Made by a program: the position numbers and the translations under genes
The notes under the pieces: generated by a model
Seen by the model: only the letters and a program-made list of their open reading frames with translations
What the model was told of the DNA's origin: nothing
Databases searched by the model: none
Part shown: piece by piece, positions 12,515 through 22,250 of the stretch
Position numbering within the stretch: the stretch's first letter is position 1
Layout of the letters: the number at the start of each line of letters is the position of its first letter
Origin: Saccharothrix sp. HUAS TT1
GTDB lineage: Bacteria > Actinomycetota > Actinomycetes > Mycobacteriales > Pseudonocardiaceae
Direction: 5' to 3'
Assembly: GCF_040744945.1 (NCBI RefSeq)
Contig: NZ_CP160453.1
Location: 744,001 to 808,000, forward strand
Length of the DNA stretch: 64,000 bases

Positions 12515-12729
12515 CTAGTGATCTCCGGCAACTCCTGTGCGTGTTCGGCTTCGTCGCTTCTGGTGTCAACGTGACCCGCCCCGACGCGGGTGCGCCCCGA
12601 ACAAGTCTCAGGGCACGGTCACGGGACCGTAACGGGTGGGCGGGGGTTGTGCCAACACCCCGACAACCCTTGTGAGTTCAGTCACTCCGTTAGGGGAGCA
12701 AGTCTGTCCGCCATTCGTCGTAAGGAGGA

Positions 12730-13566
12730 TTACGACTTCGCCGCGTCACGAAGTCCGAAGATCCGTTCGGCGTTTCGGGTGATCTTCGTGCCAAGATCGG
12801 CCAGGTCGACCTCACGCAACGTCGCGATGTCGCGGAGTGTGTAGTTGGCGCAATAAGGCTCGTTCGGGCGACCCCGGTACGGGTGGGGCGTGAGGAACGG
12901 CGCGTCCGTCTCCACCAGCACGTGGTCCTCGGGCGCCCACCGCGCGGCTTCCCGCAGGGCGTGCGCGTTCCGGAACGTGACGGTGCCCGCGAACGACAGC
13001 ACGAACCCGCGCTCCACGCACGCGCGCGCGAAGGAGAGGTCGCCGGAGAAGCAGTGGAACACCACCGCGGACGGCGCGCCCTCGGAGTCGAGCACCTTGA
13101 GGATGTCGTCGTGCGCGTCCCGGTCGTGGATCATCAGCGGCTTGCCGACCCGCTTGGCCAGGTCGATGTGCCACCGGAACGCCTCGTGCTGCGCGGACTT
13201 CGGCGCGTAGTCCCAGTAGTAGTCCAGGCCGGTCTCGCCGATCGCGACGACCCGGGGCTGCTCGGCGAGCCGGGCCAGCTCGTCCTGCTCCGCCGCGCCG
13301 AACGCGGACGTGCGGGTGGGGTGCAGGGCGACGGCGGCGAACACCCGCTCGTCCCAGGTGGCCGCTTCGGCGGCCCACCGGGCCGCCGCCAGGTCGTCGG
13401 CCACCGTGATCACCCGGTCGACGCCCGCCCGCCCGGCCCGGTCCAGGACCTCGCGGACCTGCTCGGGCGTCCGCGCGCCGCAGGCGTCCAGGTGGGTGTG
13501 GGCGTCGACCACCGGCGCCGGAAGGGTCTCCGGCGCCGGTGGCCGCTCGCCGCGACGCTTGCTCAC
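12730..13566 (-). CDS. tatD: TatD family metal-dependent hydrolase (DNase)
   Basis: Metal-dependent hydrolase of the TatD family, associated with 3'-5' exonuclease or deoxyribonuclease quality control. Metal ligands are visible: VVDAHTHLD (HxH), [12 protein letters not shown] (Glu), [10 protein letters not shown] (His), VFHCFSGD (His) and [11 protein letters not shown] (Asp). GTG at 13566 overlaps the metG stop by four bases, so expression is coupled to metG. Length 278 aa is normal. Confidence 0.94.
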   Translation of the reverse strand: MSKRRGERPPAPETLPAPVVDAHTHLDACGARTPEQVREVLDRAGRAGVDRVITVADDLAAARWAAEAATWDERVFAAVALHPTRTSAFGAAEQDELARLAEQPRVVAIGETGLDYYWDYAPKSAQHEAFRWHIDLAKRVGKPLMIHDRDAHDDILKVLDSEGAPSAVVFHCFSGDLSFARACVERGFVLSFAGTVTFRNAHALREAARWAPEDHVLVETDAPFLTPHPYRGRPNEPYCANYTLRDIATLREVDLADLGTKITRNAERIFGLRDAAKS

Positions 13567-15353
13567 CTGACGATCGGGGCCCACTCGGGGCCGGTCTCGC
13601 CGAGCTCGGGGTCCAGCTTCGCGAACAGCGGCGCGGGCTTGGCCAGCGGCCTGCCCACCTCGATCGGCGTGGACGCCCACGTGGCCCGCTCGGCCGCGTA
13701 GTCGCCGGTCAGCACCGGGTACTCGCGGTCGGGCACGTCGAGGTCGGCGACCTCGGTCAGCTCCGGCTGGGCGGCCCACACGCCGGTTCCGCCCAGCGCC
13801 TCGTGCACCTTCTGCGCCGAGTGCGGCAGGAACGGCGTCAGCAGGGCGTTGGCGTCCTGCACGACCTGCAGCGCGGTGTGCAGCACGGTGTCGCGGCGCT
13901 CCGGGTCGTCCTTGAGCTTCCACGGCTCCTGGTCGGACAGGTAGCGGTTGGCCGCGCCGACCACCTTCATCGCCTCGGAGGACGCCTGCTTGAACCGGGA
14001 GCGGCGCAGGTGCGCGCCCACCACGTCGAACGCCTTGCGGCTCAGCTCCAGCAGCTCGTGGTCGGCCTGGGTCGGGCTGGTCGGCCTCGGCACGGCGCCC
14101 ACGTTCTTGTGCGCCATCGAGATCGACCGGTTGACCAGGTTGCCCCACTCGTTGGCCAGCTCGAAGTTCGTCCGCCGGACGAACTCCTCCCAGGTGAAGT
14201 CGGTGTCCTGGTTCTCCGGCCCGGCGACCGAGATGAAGTAGCGCAGCGCGTCCGGACCGAACTGCTCGAGGAAGTCGGTCACGTAGATCACGGTGCCGCG
14301 CGACGTGGAGAACTTCGAACCGCTCATCGTCAGGAACTCGGAGCTGACGACCTCGGTCGGCAGGTTCAGCGAGCCGAACGAGCCGGGCTCGCCGCCCTTC
14401 GCGCCCTGGCCGTTCTGGCCGAGCAGCAGCGACGGCCAGATCAGCGAGTGGAAGACGATGTTGTCCTTGCCCATGAAGTAGTAGCCCTGGGCGTCACCGG
14501 TCCAGAACTCCCGCCAGGCGTCCGGGTCGCCGGTGCGGCGGGCCCACTCGACGCTCGCGCTGAAGTAGCCGATCACCGCGTCGAACCACACGTAGAAGCG
14601 CTTCATGGGCTGGTCGCGCCAGCCGTCGAGCGGGATCGGGATGCCCCAGTCCAGGTCGCGGGTGATGGCCCGCGGCCGCAGGTCGCCGATCAGGTTCTGG
14701 CTGAACTTGAGCACGTTGGGGCGCCACTCGGAACGGGTCTGCAACCAGCCGCCGAGGGCGTCGATGAACTGCGGCAGGTCGAGGAACAGGTGCTCGGTCT
14801 CGACGAACTTCGGCACCTCGCCGTTGATCCGCGAGCGCGGGTTCTTCAGGTCGACCGGGTCGAGCTGGTTGCCGCAGTTGTCGCACTGGTCGCCGCGCGC
14901 GCCGTCGTAGCCGCAGATCGGGCAGGTGCCCTCGATGTAGCGGTCGGGGAGCGTGCGGCCGGTGGACGGGCTGATCGCCCCCATCTCGGTCTTGGGGATG
15001 ACGTAGCCGTTGCGCCAGAGGGCGAGGAACAGCTCCTGGACCACCTGGTAGTGGTTGCCGGTGGTGGTGCGGGTGAACAGGTCGTAGGACAGGCCGAGGC
15101 CGTGCAGGTCGTTCGCGATCACGCGGTGGTACTTGTCCACCAGCTCGCGGGTGGTCAGGCCCTCCTTCTCGGCCTGCACCGAGATCGGCGTGCCGTGCTC
15201 GTCCGAGCCGGAGACCATCAGCACCCGGTTGCCCGACATGCGCATGTAGCGGGAGAACACGTCGGAGGGGACACCGAAACCGGAGACGTGACCGATGTGG
15301 CGGGGGCCGTTGGCGTAGGGCCACGCCACCGCGGTCAGCACGGAGGCACTCAT
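13563..15353 (-). CDS. metG: Methionyl-tRNA synthetase
   Basis: Charges tRNA-Met. Class I signatures: [11 protein letters not shown] near the start (HIGH) and [10 protein letters not shown] (KMSKS equivalent, here KFSTS). A zinc-binding knuckle [17 protein letters not shown] lies around residues 145-165. The anticodon-binding helical domain occupies the last third. Length 596 aa without the C-terminal tRNA-binding extension found in some bacteria. It heads the metG-tatD-rpfB-rsmA block on the minus strand. Confidence 0.97.
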   Translation of the reverse strand: MSASVLTAVAWPYANGPRHIGHVSGFGVPSDVFSRYMRMSGNRVLMVSGSDEHGTPISVQAEKEGLTTRELVDKYHRVIANDLHGLGLSYDLFTRTTTGNHYQVVQELFLALWRNGYVIPKTEMGAISPSTGRTLPDRYIEGTCPICGYDGARGDQCDNCGNQLDPVDLKNPRSRINGEVPKFVETEHLFLDLPQFIDALGGWLQTRSEWRPNVLKFSQNLIGDLRPRAITRDLDWGIPIPLDGWRDQPMKRFYVWFDAVIGYFSASVEWARRTGDPDAWREFWTGDAQGYYFMGKDNIVFHSLIWPSLLLGQNGQGAKGGEPGSFGSLNLPTEVVSSEFLTMSGSKFSTSRGTVIYVTDFLEQFGPDALRYFISVAGPENQDTDFTWEEFVRRTNFELANEWGNLVNRSISMAHKNVGAVPRPTSPTQADHELLELSRKAFDVVGAHLRRSRFKQASSEAMKVVGAANRYLSDQEPWKLKDDPERRDTVLHTALQVVQDANALLTPFLPHSAQKVHEALGGTGVWAAQPELTEVADLDVPDREYPVLTGDYAAERATWASTPIEVGRPLAKPAPLFAKLDPELGETGPEWAPIVR

Positions 15354-15408
15354 GGGCCAAGCCTACGGAGGTGGTTCCAGCGGATTTGCGCGGGTCGACT
15401 CTGTTCTG

Positions 15409-15421
15409 AGAATCTGATTCT
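15409..15421. promoter_or_regulatory. Palindromic operator candidate for the toxin-antitoxin pair
   Basis: AGAATCTGATTCT is a perfect 13-base palindrome 15 bases before the antitoxin ATG, flanked by further CTGA repeats. Phd/YefM antitoxins usually repress their own promoters at such palindromes. The first ATG has no ribosome site, so transcription may be leaderless. Assignment is inferred from position. Confidence 0.5.
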
Positions 15422-15435
15422 GATAGTCTGAACTC

Positions 15436-15702
15436 ATGAAGGAAATGGCGGCGTCCGAGGCGTCGCGCAACTTCTCCGCCGTGCTGGACGAGGCCGAGCA
15501 GGGCGAAACGATCGTGGTCACCCGCAACGGCCGCCGGGTGGCCCTGATCACCCCCGCCCCCAGGGCGAACGGCAGGGCGCTGCTCGGGGTCCTGCGCCGT
15601 TGGCACGGGCACGCCGCGGTGGACGAGGAGTTCGAGGCCAACGTCACCGCGGCGCGCGAGGCGGTCTCCGGCGAATTGGACGAGGACCCGTGGCGCGACT
15701 GA
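15436..15702 (+). CDS. Phd/YefM-family antitoxin
   Basis: An 88-residue DNA-binding antitoxin. The N-terminal half, MKEMAASEASRNFSAVLDEA, then GETIVVTRNGRRVALITP, is the standard Phd/YefM dimerisation and DNA-binding fold. The acidic C-terminal tail would wrap the toxin. It overlaps the PIN toxin start by 13 bases. A second ATG four codons in (15445) is possible. Confidence 0.88.
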   Translation: MKEMAASEASRNFSAVLDEAEQGETIVVTRNGRRVALITPAPRANGRALLGVLRRWHGHAAVDEEFEANVTAAREAVSGELDEDPWRD

Positions 15703-16103
15703 TCCTGGACACCGGCGTGCTGGTCGCCGGCGCCCGCGGCGTGCTCGACCCCGCCGCCATCTCCGACGAGGACGACGTGGCCGTGCCCGCCGTCGCGGTG
15801 GCCGAGTACCTGACCGGGGTACTCCTCGACGGCGACCAGTCGCGGGGCGCGGCGCAGCGCGCGTTCCTGGACGACGTGCTCGCCACCGTGCCGGTCGAGG
15901 ACTACACGCCGACCGTCGCGGAGCACCACGCCGAGCTCATGGCGCACGTCAGGCGCTCCGGTGCGCCGCGCGGGGCGCACGACGTGATCATCGCCGCCAC
16001 CGCGCGCGCGACGAACCGCACGCTGGTGACCACCGACGAGCGCGCCCGGTTCGGCGAGCTGCCGGACGTCCGGGTGCGGCTGGTGCGGGTCACCGCCCGC
16101 TGA
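15690..16103 (+). CDS. PIN-domain ribonuclease toxin (VapC-like)
   Basis: Putative metal-dependent RNase toxin. Acidic PIN residues can be seen: LILDTGVLV (first Asp), AVAVAEYLTG (Glu), PRGAHDVIIAATA (Asp) and LVTTDERARFGEL (final Asp). Start GTG at 15690 lies inside the antitoxin gene in another frame. Length 137 aa is typical. It ends convergently with rsmI and overlaps it by 14 bases, so the pair sits tightly between metG and rsmI without disturbing either. Target RNA unknown. Confidence 0.88.
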   Translation: MARLILDTGVLVAGARGVLDPAAISDEDDVAVPAVAVAEYLTGVLLDGDQSRGAAQRAFLDDVLATVPVEDYTPTVAEHHAELMAHVRRSGAPRGAHDVIIAATARATNRTLVTTDERARFGELPDVRVRLVRVTAR

Positions 16104-16944
16104 TCACCGCGTCGTACAGGGCCTTCTTGCTCACCCCCGCCGCCTCGGCGACCTCCGCCGCCGCCGTCTTCGTCCGCTCCCCCGCGGCCACCCGCTGCTT
16201 CACCTCGGCGACCAGCGCCTCGATCGGCGGCGCCTCGCGGGCCTCGGCGGGCGCCAGGACGACCGTGACCTCACCGCGCACGCCCCCGGCCGCCCACTCG
16301 GCCAGCTCGCCGAGCCCGCCCCGCTTGACCTCCTCGTAGGTCTTGGTCAGCTCCCGGCACACGGCGGCGCGGCGGTCGGCGCCCAGGACGTGGGCGGCGT
16401 CGGCGAGGGTGTCGGCCAGCCGGTGCGGCGACTCGAAGAAGACGCAGGTCCGGGGCTCGTCCAGCAGTCCGGCGAACCACCGCTGCCGCTCACCCTGCTT
16501 GCGCGGCGGGAAGCCGTCGAAGCAGAACCGGTCCGACGGCAGCCCGGACACGGCCAGCGCCGTGGTCACCGCGGACGGGCCGGGCAGGCAGGTGACCGGG
16601 ATGTCCTCCGCCACGCACGCCGCCACCAGCCGGTAGCCGGGGTCGGACACGCTCGGCATGCCCGCGTCGGTCACCAGCACCACCGTCCGACCTTCCCGCA
16701 ACGCCTCCAGCAGGCCGGGCAGCCGGGCCGTCTCGACCTGGTCGTAGAAGCTGACGACCCGCCCGGACGGCGTCACGTCGAGGGCGGCGGCGAGGGACCG
16801 AAGCCTCCTGGTGTCCTCGGCGGCGACCACGTCGGCCGTGCCCAGCGCCTCCACCAGGCGCGCCGAGGCGTCCCGGACGTCGCCGAGCGGAGTAGCGGCC
16901 AGCACCAGACGGCCTGATCCAGATACAGGTCTCACGCCGCTCAC
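16090..16944 (-). CDS. rsmI: 16S rRNA (cytidine1402-2'-O)-methyltransferase
   Basis: Tetrapyrrole-methylase-fold enzyme that 2'-O-methylates C1402 of 16S rRNA with SAM. Visible blocks: LVLAATPLGDVRDASARLVEAL, VVAAEDTRRL, VLVTDAGMPSVSDPGYRLV, CLPGPSAVTTALAVSGLP, FDGFPPRK and VFFESPHRL. Two near starts exist, GTG at 16944 and GTG at 16935; both give about 281-284 aa. It diverges from the Pmt gene with only 15 bases between start codons. Confidence 0.94.
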   Translation of the reverse strand: MSGVRPVSGSGRLVLAATPLGDVRDASARLVEALGTADVVAAEDTRRLRSLAAALDVTPSGRVVSFYDQVETARLPGLLEALREGRTVVLVTDAGMPSVSDPGYRLVAACVAEDIPVTCLPGPSAVTTALAVSGLPSDRFCFDGFPPRKQGERQRWFAGLLDEPRTCVFFESPHRLADTLADAAHVLGADRRAAVCRELTKTYEEVKRGGLGELAEWAAGGVRGEVTVVLAPAEAREAPPIEALVAEVKQRVAAGERTKTAAAEVAEAAGVSKKALYDAVISGR

Positions 16945-16959
16945 CCTACGATCGGGGCC

Positions 16960-18531
16960 GTGAGCCTGATCGCACCGCAGTCCGCAGACGACGTGGTCGA
17001 GGCCGGCGAGGTACCGCCGGCGAGCCCGCCACCGGGCAACGACCGCGAACAGCGGGCCCGCCAGCTCGAAGGCGGCCCGATGAGCGATGCCCTCCGGGGC
17101 TGGCTCATCACCCTGTCCGTGGCGCTGATCGGCGGCGTGGTGCGGTTCTGGAACCTCGGGTTCCCGACCGACAAGGGCACGCCGATCTTCGACGAGAAGC
17201 ACTACGTGCCGCAGGGCGCGCAGGTGCTGCGCAACGGCGGTTACGAGGACAACGCCGGCTACGAGCTGATCGTCCACCCGCCGCTCGGCAAGCAGCTCAT
17301 CGCCGTCGGCGAGTGGCTGTTCGGCTACGACGGCGTCGGCTGGCGGTTCGCGTCGGCGGTCGCGGGCACGCTGACGATCCTGCTGGTGGTGCGGATCGCG
17401 CGGCGGCTGACCAGGTCGGACCTGATCGCCGCCATCGCGGGCGTGCTGCTGGTCGCGGACGGCATGAGCCACGTGCAGACCCGGATGGGGATGCTGGACG
17501 CGTTCCTGACGTTCTTCGTCGTGGCGGCGTTCGCGTGCCTGGTGGTGGACCGCGACCAGGTGCGGGCGCGGATGGCCGTGGCGGTGCGCGAGGGCTGGGT
17601 GAACGACTCGCCGCTCGGCCCGTGGCTCGGGTTCCGCTGGTGGCGGTTCGCCGCCGGGATCTCGCTCGGCCTGGCGTGCGGCGTGAAGTGGTCCGGCCTC
17701 TGGTACATCGCGTTCTTCGGCGTGCTGTCGGTGGTCTGGAGCGCGCTGGCGCGGCGGGCGGCGGGCGTGGAGCGGCCGTGGCTGGGCTCGTTCGCCAAGG
17801 ACCTGGCGCCGTCGCTGTTCGCGCTCCTGCTGGTGCCGCTGCTGGCGTACCTGGCGACGTGGTGGGCGTGGTTCGCGTCGGAGACGGCCATCGACCGGCA
17901 CGTCGCGGGCGTGAAGATCCCGGAGGACGGCTGGATCCCCGCGCCGCTGCGCGCGCTCTGGTACTACAGCAGCAACGTGCTGGAGTTCCACACCAAGCTG
18001 GTGACGTCGGAGACGAACCGGCACCCGTGGGAGTCGAAGCCGTGGTCGTGGCCGATGGGGCTGCGGCCGATGCTGTACTACTTCGAGGGCGCCGTGCAGG
18101 GCTGCGGCGGCCCGAGCTGCGTCGGTGCGATCATGCTGATCGGCACGCCCGCCCTGTGGTGGCTGGCGTTCCCGATGCTGGCGTGGGCGCTGTGGCAGTC
18201 GATCGCCAAGCTCGACTGGCGGTACGCGGCGGTGCTGGTCGGCTACGGCGCGGGCTTCCTGCCGTGGTTCATCAACGTGGACCGGCAGATGTACTACTTC
18301 TACGCGCTGCCGATGGCGCCGTTCCTGGTGCTGGGCATCGCACTGGCGCTGGGCGAGGTGCTGGGCAAGCGGACGGACGGCAGCGAGCGCCGGGGCACCG
18401 GTCTGCTGGCGGTGGCGCTGTACGTGGGCCTGGTGGTGGCGAACTTCGTCTGGCTGTGGCCGATCCTGAACGGCGTCCCGATCACGCCGGAGCTGTGGGA
18501 CGCCCAGAAGTGGCTTCCGTCCTGGAACTGA
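16960..18531 (+). CDS. pmt: Protein O-mannosyltransferase (dolichyl/polyprenyl-phosphate-mannose type)
   Basis: Membrane enzyme that moves mannose from polyprenyl-phosphate-mannose to secreted proteins. GT39-type features: a catalytic Asp-Glu at 78-79 in PIFDEKHYVPQ at the first periplasmic loop, VHPPLGKQLI, and about ten hydrophobic segments. The N-terminal 45 residues are cytosolic and Pro/Glu-rich. Length 523 aa matches actinobacterial Pmt. It is divergent from rsmI, the usual arrangement in actinobacteria, and its 3' end overlaps the next, convergent gene by 50 bases. Confidence 0.92.
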   Translation: MSLIAPQSADDVVEAGEVPPASPPPGNDREQRARQLEGGPMSDALRGWLITLSVALIGGVVRFWNLGFPTDKGTPIFDEKHYVPQGAQVLRNGGYEDNAGYELIVHPPLGKQLIAVGEWLFGYDGVGWRFASAVAGTLTILLVVRIARRLTRSDLIAAIAGVLLVADGMSHVQTRMGMLDAFLTFFVVAAFACLVVDRDQVRARMAVAVREGWVNDSPLGPWLGFRWWRFAAGISLGLACGVKWSGLWYIAFFGVLSVVWSALARRAAGVERPWLGSFAKDLAPSLFALLLVPLLAYLATWWAWFASETAIDRHVAGVKIPEDGWIPAPLRALWYYSSNVLEFHTKLVTSETNRHPWESKPWSWPMGLRPMLYYFEGAVQGCGGPSCVGAIMLIGTPALWWLAFPMLAWALWQSIAKLDWRYAAVLVGYGAGFLPWFINVDRQMYYFYALPMAPFLVLGIALALGEVLGKRTDGSERRGTGLLAVALYVGLVVANFVWLWPILNGVPITPELWDAQKWLPSWN

Positions 18532-19873
18532 TCTCGGGGCCGTCCTGCGAGGACGGCGCGGTGGAGACGAGGGCCGGGGGGACGTCGACGGGCGGCGCGA
18601 ACGCTTCCTCCGGCCGGATGCGCGGCGGCGTGGCGGCCCACGGCTTGAGGTTCTGCACGACGTCCTCGTAGAAACCGGTGACGGCGCCGAGCACGGAATC
18701 GATGAATGAATTCCGGCCGGTGCCGCGCTTGCTCCCCAGAGGCGCCGAGAACTCGATCCGGAAACCGCGGATCTCCTTCGCCGGGTCGACCACCAGAACC
18801 GCCGGATCCGCTTTCACCGTCTTCAGCAGTTCCGACGCGCCCGCGCCCCGGCCGTGCAGTGCGAAGGCTTCGAGCCGGACGTTGTCGGGCGCGTCCTTCA
18901 ACTGCCGGACCAACCAGTTCACCCGCGTGGTCGGGCGGCCCTCCCGGGGCCCGTCGAGGTCCACGTGGCAGCTGACCCGGGACGCGCGCAGGTCCGCCGT
19001 CACCTGGAGCGTGCCGACCGTGCCCGGGATGTGGACGCCGGCGGTCAGCCGCCCCTCGGCGACGAGCCGGTCGACCTGCTTGGCGACCCGCGTCTGCGGC
19101 TCGGCCAGCTCCTTGCGGGTCAACGCCGGGGTGACCTCGGTGCCGAGCCGGCGACCGAGCTGCAGGCACGCGAACCGCACCAGCGCGTCGAAGCGCAGCG
19201 CGATCTCGGGCGCGGTCCGGTCGGCCGCGCGCAGGGTCCCGGCCTGGACGGACTCGCGCAGCGGCACCCAGGCGGGGCCCATGTCCTCGAAGGCCATCGC
19301 GCCGGACCGCGGGTGCTCCAGGTACCGGATCAGCTCGCCGAGGATCCACGCCTGGTCGGCGTCCGCGACGCCGCGGTGCTCCTTCTGCATCACCGCCTCG
19401 CACAGCACCTCGGTCCACGACAGGTGGTGCAGGGCGACCTTCTTGAGCTTGCGCCGGTCGACCGCGGTCGGGTGCTGCCCGGGCAGCGCAGGGATCTCGT
19501 TCGAGATCGTGACCACCGCGTCGAAGCCGCGGTCCCGCGCGACGTCGAGGTAGTTCCCGAGCTGCTCGGCCTGCAGCTCGTTCGCGCCGGTCTTGACCTC
19601 GACCAGCGCGGTCCACGACCGCTGCCCGCGCACCACCCGGATCAGCCCGTCGGGGATCACCTTGCGACCGTCCAGCTCGAACGGCACCTCGATGAACGTG
19701 TGCACGGCGGCGGCCGGCGCACCCAGCGGCTGGGTCAGCGTCCGCCCGAATTCGCGGACCGCCGACATCACCGCCAACAATGCGGAAGTCGCCCGTCGCT
19801 CTTGCTCATCCGCGCCGTTGATCCCCGAGGTGGGAATCAACCGTGCCGCGTGCCAGTTCTCCTCGGACGACAC
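18482..19873 (-). CDS. PD-(D/E)XK nuclease-like protein of unknown function
   Basis: A 463-residue protein without signal peptide. Residues 61-110 carry a recognisable nuclease core: IEVPFELDGRKVIPDG with Asp75, then ALVEVKTG with Glu92 and Lys94, then QAEQLGNYLD, fitting the PD-(D/E)XK pattern with a QxxxY helix. The middle is mixed alpha/beta and includes FDALVRFACLQLGRRLG; the C-terminus is Pro/Ala-rich. Similar actinobacterial proteins are, as I recall, labelled stress response protein without evidence. It overlaps the convergent pmt by 50 bases. Nuclease activity is inference from the motif only. GTG start at 19873; about 230 bases between it and the next gene show nothing recognisable. 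Confidence 0.6.
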   Translation of the reverse strand: MSSEENWHAARLIPTSGINGADEQERRATSALLAVMSAVREFGRTLTQPLGAPAAAVHTFIEVPFELDGRKVIPDGLIRVVRGQRSWTALVEVKTGANELQAEQLGNYLDVARDRGFDAVVTISNEIPALPGQHPTAVDRRKLKKVALHHLSWTEVLCEAVMQKEHRGVADADQAWILGELIRYLEHPRSGAMAFEDMGPAWVPLRESVQAGTLRAADRTAPEIALRFDALVRFACLQLGRRLGTEVTPALTRKELAEPQTRVAKQVDRLVAEGRLTAGVHIPGTVGTLQVTADLRASRVSCHVDLDGPREGRPTTRVNWLVRQLKDAPDNVRLEAFALHGRGAGASELLKTVKADPAVLVVDPAKEIRGFRIEFSAPLGSKRGTGRNSFIDSVLGAVTGFYEDVVQNLKPWAATPPRIRPEEAFAPPVDVPPALVSTAPSSQDGPEISSRTEATSGRPTAPA

Positions 19874-20105
19874 AAGCCACCTCGCCGACTGTTTCGCGTG
19901 ACCGGATCACCGCGTAATTCGGCGTCGATGGGGAATCCGTTACCCGGCGACATCGCGTTCACCCGTTCGCCGCAGCCCGCGCCGGGCGTCGACCAGCCCG
20001 GCGGTTCGGCGAGGACGTCCCTGGTGGCGTGAAACCCGTCGCGGTGACGGCGGCGGTTCCGACCGCCGCCGTCGAACCCCGGGGCCCGGCGTGCCCGCGG
20101 CCCGG

Positions 20106-22067
20106 TCAGCGGGCGGGGCGGGTCGGTGGTTCCGGCCGGTCCATCATCTTCGTGACCGGACCTTCCTTGCTCACCCCGGCCTGCGACAGCCACGTGCCCA
20201 GCTCGGCCCGGATCGCGGCCAGCGACGGCCGGCGGGCCGGGTCGGCGTCCAGGGCGCTGGTGAGCAGCCGGTGGTGCGCGCTGTGCTGGGGCAGCTTCAC
20301 GCACGGCTCGCCCTGCGCGGCGGCCATCAGCGACGAGATCGGGTTCTCCCGCGACCCGCGCGGCGGGTGGCCGGTGAGCGCGTAGCTGACCGTCGCGGCC
20401 AGCTGCCAGCCGTCCGAGGCGGGGCTCGCGGCGTCACCGCGGGCGGTCTCCGGCGCGAGGAAGTCGGGCGTGCCGACCATCATCCCGGTGGCGGTGAGCG
20501 TGCTGTCGCCCTTCGACCGGGCGATGCCGAAGTCGATCAGGTGCGCGGTGCCCTGGGTGTCCACGATGACGTTGGACGGCTTCACGTCCCGGTGCAGCAC
20601 GCCCTGCTCGTGCGCGGCGACCAGCGCGTCGGCCATGTTCACCCAGAGCCGGGCCGCCAGCGTGTCGGCGAGCAGGCCGTTCTTCAGCACGACGTCGGAC
20701 AGCGGCTGGCCGTCGATGTACTCCATGACGATGGCCAGGCCGTCCGGGTCCTGCACGATGTCGAAGACGCGCACGCAGTTCGGGTGGCGCACGGCGGCCA
20801 GAGCACGCGCTTCGCGCAACATGCGCTGCTCGGTGTCGTTGTCCGGCGCGTGCGCGAGCTTCACCGCGACCGTGCGCGCCAGCTGCTCGTCCACCGCCAG
20901 CCACACCGTGCCGAACCCGCCGCGGCCGAGCTGGCGGATCCGCCGGAACCGGCCGCCGGCCGGGTTCCACACCTTGCCGGAGTCGGGCACGGGCGTCGGC
21001 GAGCTGACCTGACCGCTGTTGCCCAGGCCGAACGGCAGCGGGCCGGGCGTGTCGGCGAGCTGCGCGGGCTGCTCGACGCGGGTCGGCTTCGGCGGCTCGA
21101 CGGGCGCGTCGGCGACCCGCGTCGGCGGGTAGTGCCGCTGCGGCGGGGTGGGCCGGTAGGGCGGGATCGGCTGGTAGGGCGGGATCTGCGCGGGCTGGTA
21201 GGGCGGCGGCTTCTCCACCTGGTACGGCGGCGGCTTCTGCGGTTGGTGCTGGACCGGCTGGCTCTGCGCCGGTTGGTGCTGGGCAGGTTGGTGCTGGGCA
21301 GGCTTGTGGGGCGCCGGCTGGTTCCGGTGCGGCCCCTGGGGCTGCTGGTGGGACGGCGGCGGTGGCGTTCTCGACACCGCGGGTTGCGGGCTCGGGTTCC
21401 CGCGATCGCGACCGGGGCGGTTCAGCATGGCGGTAGTCAACCCGAAAACCCGCACCACGAGGGAGCCCAGCAGCGCGATCGGGAAGAACCCGAGCAGCAG
21501 GTGGCCCACCAACCCGACCGGCATCGCGGACGTCGACAGCAGCAGGACCAGGAACGGGGGCCAGAACACCCGGCGCGGCCAGCTCGGGCCGAGCCGGAAC
21601 GCCGAGCCCGCCTGCAACATCACGAACAGCAGGCACAGCAGCGCGAGCAACGCCGCCGCACCGACCAGGACCAGGTCGAACGTCCCGGCCCGCCCGGTCG
21701 CCGCCTCGATGAACGAGCTGGTGCCGAGCAGGTACTCGCGCTGGGAGATCACGCCGCACGGGCTGCCGTCCAACGACTGCGACTCCGGCAGCGCGTAGCT
21801 GCTCAGCAGCTTGTGCGCGGCCGTGAACGCCACCCACGGCACCACCAGGGTGCTGAGCACGCCGAGCACGGCGAAGATCACGCCGGTGATCGGGCCGTAG
21901 GAGTTGCCGACCACGCGGCGGACGGTGATCGACAGCAGGGCGGCGATCGTCGGCAGGACGCCGATCAGCGCGCCGAACGCGGTGACGGTCGACACCCAGT
22001 CACCGGGGCAGAACGGCACACCGGTCCAGCCGTGCAGCCACGCCAGCAGCGACTCGGCCAGCTCCAC
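20106..22067 (-). CDS. Membrane Ser/Thr protein kinase with N-terminal multi-pass domain
   Basis: The N-terminal ~210 residues hold about five hydrophobic segments (for example LIGVLPTIAALLSI, ITGVIFAVLGVLSTLVV and LVGAAALLALLCLLFVML). A ~170-residue linker follows, very rich in Pro and Gln (repeats of PAQHQ and KPPPYQ). The C-terminal ~270 residues are a complete Hanks-type kinase: GRGGFGTVW, AVKLA, HRDVKPSN, LIDFGIARS, and GTPDFLAPE. This is the reverse of PknB-type kinases, where the kinase domain comes first. No PASTA or other sensor domain is seen. Several GTG starts cluster at 22067-22079; 22067 is taken for its spacing to AAGGGG. Confidence 0.88.
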   Translation of the reverse strand: MELAESLLAWLHGWTGVPFCPGDWVSTVTAFGALIGVLPTIAALLSITVRRVVGNSYGPITGVIFAVLGVLSTLVVPWVAFTAAHKLLSSYALPESQSLDGSPCGVISQREYLLGTSSFIEAATGRAGTFDLVLVGAAALLALLCLLFVMLQAGSAFRLGPSWPRRVFWPPFLVLLLSTSAMPVGLVGHLLLGFFPIALLGSLVVRVFGLTTAMLNRPGRDRGNPSPQPAVSRTPPPPSHQQPQGPHRNQPAPHKPAQHQPAQHQPAQSQPVQHQPQKPPPYQVEKPPPYQPAQIPPYQPIPPYRPTPPQRHYPPTRVADAPVEPPKPTRVEQPAQLADTPGPLPFGLGNSGQVSSPTPVPDSGKVWNPAGGRFRRIRQLGRGGFGTVWLAVDEQLARTVAVKLAHAPDNDTEQRMLREARALAAVRHPNCVRVFDIVQDPDGLAIVMEYIDGQPLSDVVLKNGLLADTLAARLWVNMADALVAAHEQGVLHRDVKPSNVIVDTQGTAHLIDFGIARSKGDSTLTATGMMVGTPDFLAPETARGDAASPASDGWQLAATVSYALTGHPPRGSRENPISSLMAAAQGEPCVKLPQHSAHHRLLTSALDADPARRPSLAAIRAELGTWLSQAGVSKEGPVTKMMDRPEPPTRPAR

Positions 22068-22194
22068 GACCCGCACCACCCCTTCTCGTCGCCTCTCAGG
22101 GTACGGGTGCGGGCCGCGTCGACAGCGCTGTCCGGGCAACGTCGTGCGGTTCGGCTCGTGCCGCGCCGTCGCTGACCGGCGACGACGGGCAGCG

Positions 22195-22228
22195 GAAAAG
22201 GGGGCCCGGCTCGGTGAGCCGGACCCCC
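22195..22228 (-). terminator. Intrinsic terminator after the S1 protease gene
   Basis: On the minus strand a strong GC hairpin (GGGGGTCCGGCTC and its partner AGCCGGGCCCCC, four-base loop) is followed directly by TTTT. It begins 23 bases after the protease stop codon. Confidence 0.88.
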
Positions 22229-22250
22229 GCGCGTGCGCGCTACCGCCTGG

